NCBI GenBank assembly: GCA_020248405.1
Contig: JADCHQ010000036.1
Span: forward strand, 1 to 64,000
Direction of reading: 5' to 3'
DNA length: 64,000 nt
Source of the DNA: Rhodocyclaceae bacterium
GTDB taxonomy: Bacteria > Pseudomonadota > Gammaproteobacteria > Burkholderiales > Ga0077523
The position numbers and the translations under genes were made by a program. The notes beneath the pieces are model-generated. The model was not told the DNA's origin. It saw nothing but the letters and a program-made list of their open reading frames with translations, and ran no database searches. Numbering within the stretch: the first letter of the stretch is position 1; each line of letters begins with the position of its first letter. Shown one piece after another: positions 62,283 through 64,000 of the stretch.

Positions 62283-63300
62283 ATGAAACTCTACTGTGGG
62301 ATAGACCTGCATTCCAACAACTGCGTGGTGGTGGTGAGCGACGAGGAGGATCGGATCGTGCTGGAACGACGTGTACGAAACGAGCTCTCGGGGATTGTGG
62401 AACTGTTGGCGAGATACGTCGCCGACTTGGTCGGTGTAGTTGTGGAGTCGACCTACAACTGGTACTGGTTGGTGGACGGCTTGCAGGCAGCGGGGCACAG
62501 AGTTCACCTGGCCAATCCGGCGGGCAATGAGCAGTACAAGGGGTTGAAATACACCGACGATCGACACGATGCGCGCTGGCTCGCAAAGCTGCTGCGCTTG
62601 GGGATTCTTCGTGAGGGCTACATCTAACCGAAGGAAGCGCGCGCGGTGAGGGATCTGCTGCGTGAGCGGATGCGCCTGGTACAGATTCGCACGGGCGTGA
62701 TGGTGCGAATGCAGACGATGCTCGCGCAGCAGTCGGTGGCGTCGGTGAGCGCGCCGGCGATGAAGCGTGCGCCCGCCGGCAGCTGGGCCCGCGGCAGCGT
62801 GGACCTCAATGTGGGCGCCGGTCTGGAATCCTACGCCGCTGTGGTGCGAAGCCTCGGTGAGCAGATCGAGGCGCTGGAGCAGACCGTGTTGGCGCAGGTG
62901 CGCCCGGCCGCGCAGTATGGTCCGCTGACCAGCATCACCGGGGTGGGCAAGATTCTGGGACTGACGATCCTCCTGGAGACCGGCGCGATCGAACGCTTTG
63001 CCAAGCCCGGCCAGTTCGCCTCGTATGCACGATGCGTGCAGAGCCAGCGGCTCAGCAACGGGAAGAAGAAAGGTCAGAACAACGCCAAGTGCGGCAACGC
63101 CTACCTCAGCGTGGGCCTTCGTGGAGGCCGCGAACTACGCGGTGCGCTACTCGCCACGGGCGAGGCGGTACTTCGACTCGAAGAAGGCGCAGACCAACAG
63201 CACGGTGGCGTTCAAAGCGGTGGCGCACAAGCTGGCGCGCGCGGCCTGGCACATCATGAGGACACACGAGAGCTTCGACGAGAACAGAGCCTTCGGCTAA
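62283..63300 (+). pseudogene. IS110-family transposase (DEDD recombinase), broken
   Basis: The protein begins MKLYCGIDLHSNNCVVVVSD, the RuvC-like DEDD domain of IS110-family recombinases, followed by VVESTYNWYWLVDGLQ and KYTDDRHDARWLAKLLRLG. A TAA at 62625 (codon 115) interrupts REGYI-PKEARAVRDLL in the same frame. The second, Tnp-20-type domain continues (SITGVGKILGLTILLETG). One extra G at about 63111 then shifts the frame; removing it restores WAFVEAANYAVRYSPRARRYF up to the TAA at 63300. With one nonsense and one frameshift mutation the enzyme should be inactive. The start has a GAGGAGGAAG ribosome binding site. Confidence 0.9.
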
Positions 63301-63722
63301 CCATTGCGGGCGGCGGTGTCGGGAGCCAGGCATTGGGGTTGGACCCAGAGCCATCCAGACTTGATTGGACCCGCACCGCGGCCCCACCGAACCAGAGCAG
63401 GATCACGGATTGCCGGGACGCCTCAGCGTGCAGCCAGAGAGGGTTGGAGTGCGCAGCAGCGAAGCGCACAGCCACGAGACCTGAGAGGTGCCATCGTGTA
63501 TGGCGCCACCGCGTGGAGCACGCTGGGCACTGAGGAATGTCTGGGGCGAGGAGAACTCGCCAGGGGCGCCGCGGCAGCATGGCGGCACGCCTTGAACCTG
63601 ATGGGTGACTGGTGCGCCCTGGCCACGACTGGGCCGAGGGACGACAACCACATTGACGACGCATCCCGGAAGTGTCAAGGCAGGCGTGATCAGAAGAAAA
63701 GATGGGCGCGCGGTGCGCGCCT
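63301..63722 (+). ncRNA. candidate non-coding end / guide (bridge) RNA region of the IS110 element
   Basis: The stretch downstream of the transposase has no credible gene but several compact hairpins: GTGCGC/GCGCAC (63449-63469, 9-base loop), CCAC/GTGG (63506-63516), GGCGAG/CTCGCC (63545-63561, loop GAGAA) and GGCGCGC/GCGCGCC (63705-63721). IS110-family elements are known to encode a structured guide RNA in a non-coding end, on the 5' or 3' side depending on the subgroup. That this segment holds it is an inference from position and structure only. Confidence 0.35.
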
Positions 63723-63726
63723 AAGG

Positions 63727-63879
63727 TCAACTGCGCGCTCTTGCAAACGGGCGGCTAATGGGTGACCCTGGATCCTCTGAATGGCTTTCGGCGATCTGGC
63801 GCAGCGCCGCGAGCACCTCAAGCGCAGCCTGGGAAGAGAAACTCTCGCGGTCAGTGGTCGCCATGGCCTTCTCGATCAT
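63727..63879 (-). CDS. possible small hypothetical protein
   Basis: Fifty codons from ATG 63879 give a charged, helical peptide (MIEKAMATTDRESFSSQAAL, then EVLAALRQIAESH). No recognised family and only a modest purine-rich leader. It could be the remnant of a longer gene truncated by the neighbouring insertion element, because it ends just beside the last hairpin at 63705-63721. Low certainty. Confidence 0.25.
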   Translation of the reverse strand: MIEKAMATTDRESFSSQAALEVLAALRQIAESHSEDPGSPISRPFARARS

Positions 63880-64000
63880 GATTTGTTTTGACGTTTCATG
63901 CTGCGGCAAGATGCCATTTCATGCCACCCTGAGTCTTGCCAATCGGCACCAAACGGCGGCCTCGTTGCGAGAGACCGCACAGCCCAGACGCTTGTCTTGA

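Noticed and set aside
63304..63765. 153-codon open frame downstream of the broken transposase
   Set aside because: It spans the hairpins of the likely non-coding element end, has no domain and no good start signal.

Overview
The window is high-GC throughout (about two thirds G+C by eye), densely packed and operon-rich. An intracellular polyhydroxyalkanoate depolymerase, SrkA, SelO, DUF1015, Mla-type lipid transport, TRAP and molybdenum hydroxylase genes point to a metabolically versatile proteobacterium, most likely a betaproteobacterium. That placement is inferred from gene content; there is no rRNA or other marker here. No tRNA, rRNA or CRISPR array was found.

Layout. 1-4131: edge of a possible transposase gene, a small membrane protein, an exported alpha/beta hydrolase, srkA and phaZ. 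4223-17222: a large catabolic block. A + strand operon carries a cupin dioxygenase, quinone reductase, SDR, 2-hydroxyacid dehydrogenase, methyltransferase, two tandem HpcH/HpaI aldolases, a hydratase and an exported glutaredoxin. It meets a convergent exported cyclase-family hydrolase at a shared terminator, and is followed by two PhyH-type dioxygenases and a complete TRAP transporter. 17316-22893: an exported nuclease, pncB, and a DUF3617 / D-Ala-D-Ala carboxypeptidase / GT-C membrane protein operon. 23092-29406: an HDOD plus class III cyclase pair, an enolase-superfamily enzyme, a TetR regulator with a clear two-operator promoter driving a membrane protein, and rbgA.

29625-39812: an MmeI-like restriction-modification gene broken by two in-frame TAG codons, a molybdenum hydroxylase with fused Fe-S and Mo domains plus its FAD subunit, a FrnE-like thioredoxin-fold protein, a serine/threonine dehydratase-like enzyme, a small exported protein and a DUF1015 protein. 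39827-43281 (minus): a four-gene Mla-type lipid transport operon. 43350-47473: an atypical ureohydrolase, a nitrilase-superfamily amidase, an orphan ABC substrate-binding protein and a desaturase.

47498-54096: iron alcohol dehydrogenase, aldehyde dehydrogenase, glutamine-synthetase-like ligase, ethanolamine-type permease and a PuuD-like hydrolase. Together these could import an amino alcohol, glutamylate it, oxidise the alcohol to the acid and release the product. I regard this as the most interesting system in the window. 54179-64000: pyruvate carboxylase, selO, an FAD oxidoreductase followed by a decayed duplicate of the selO 3' end, mscS, and a broken IS110-family element whose non-coding flank may hold its guide (bridge) RNA.
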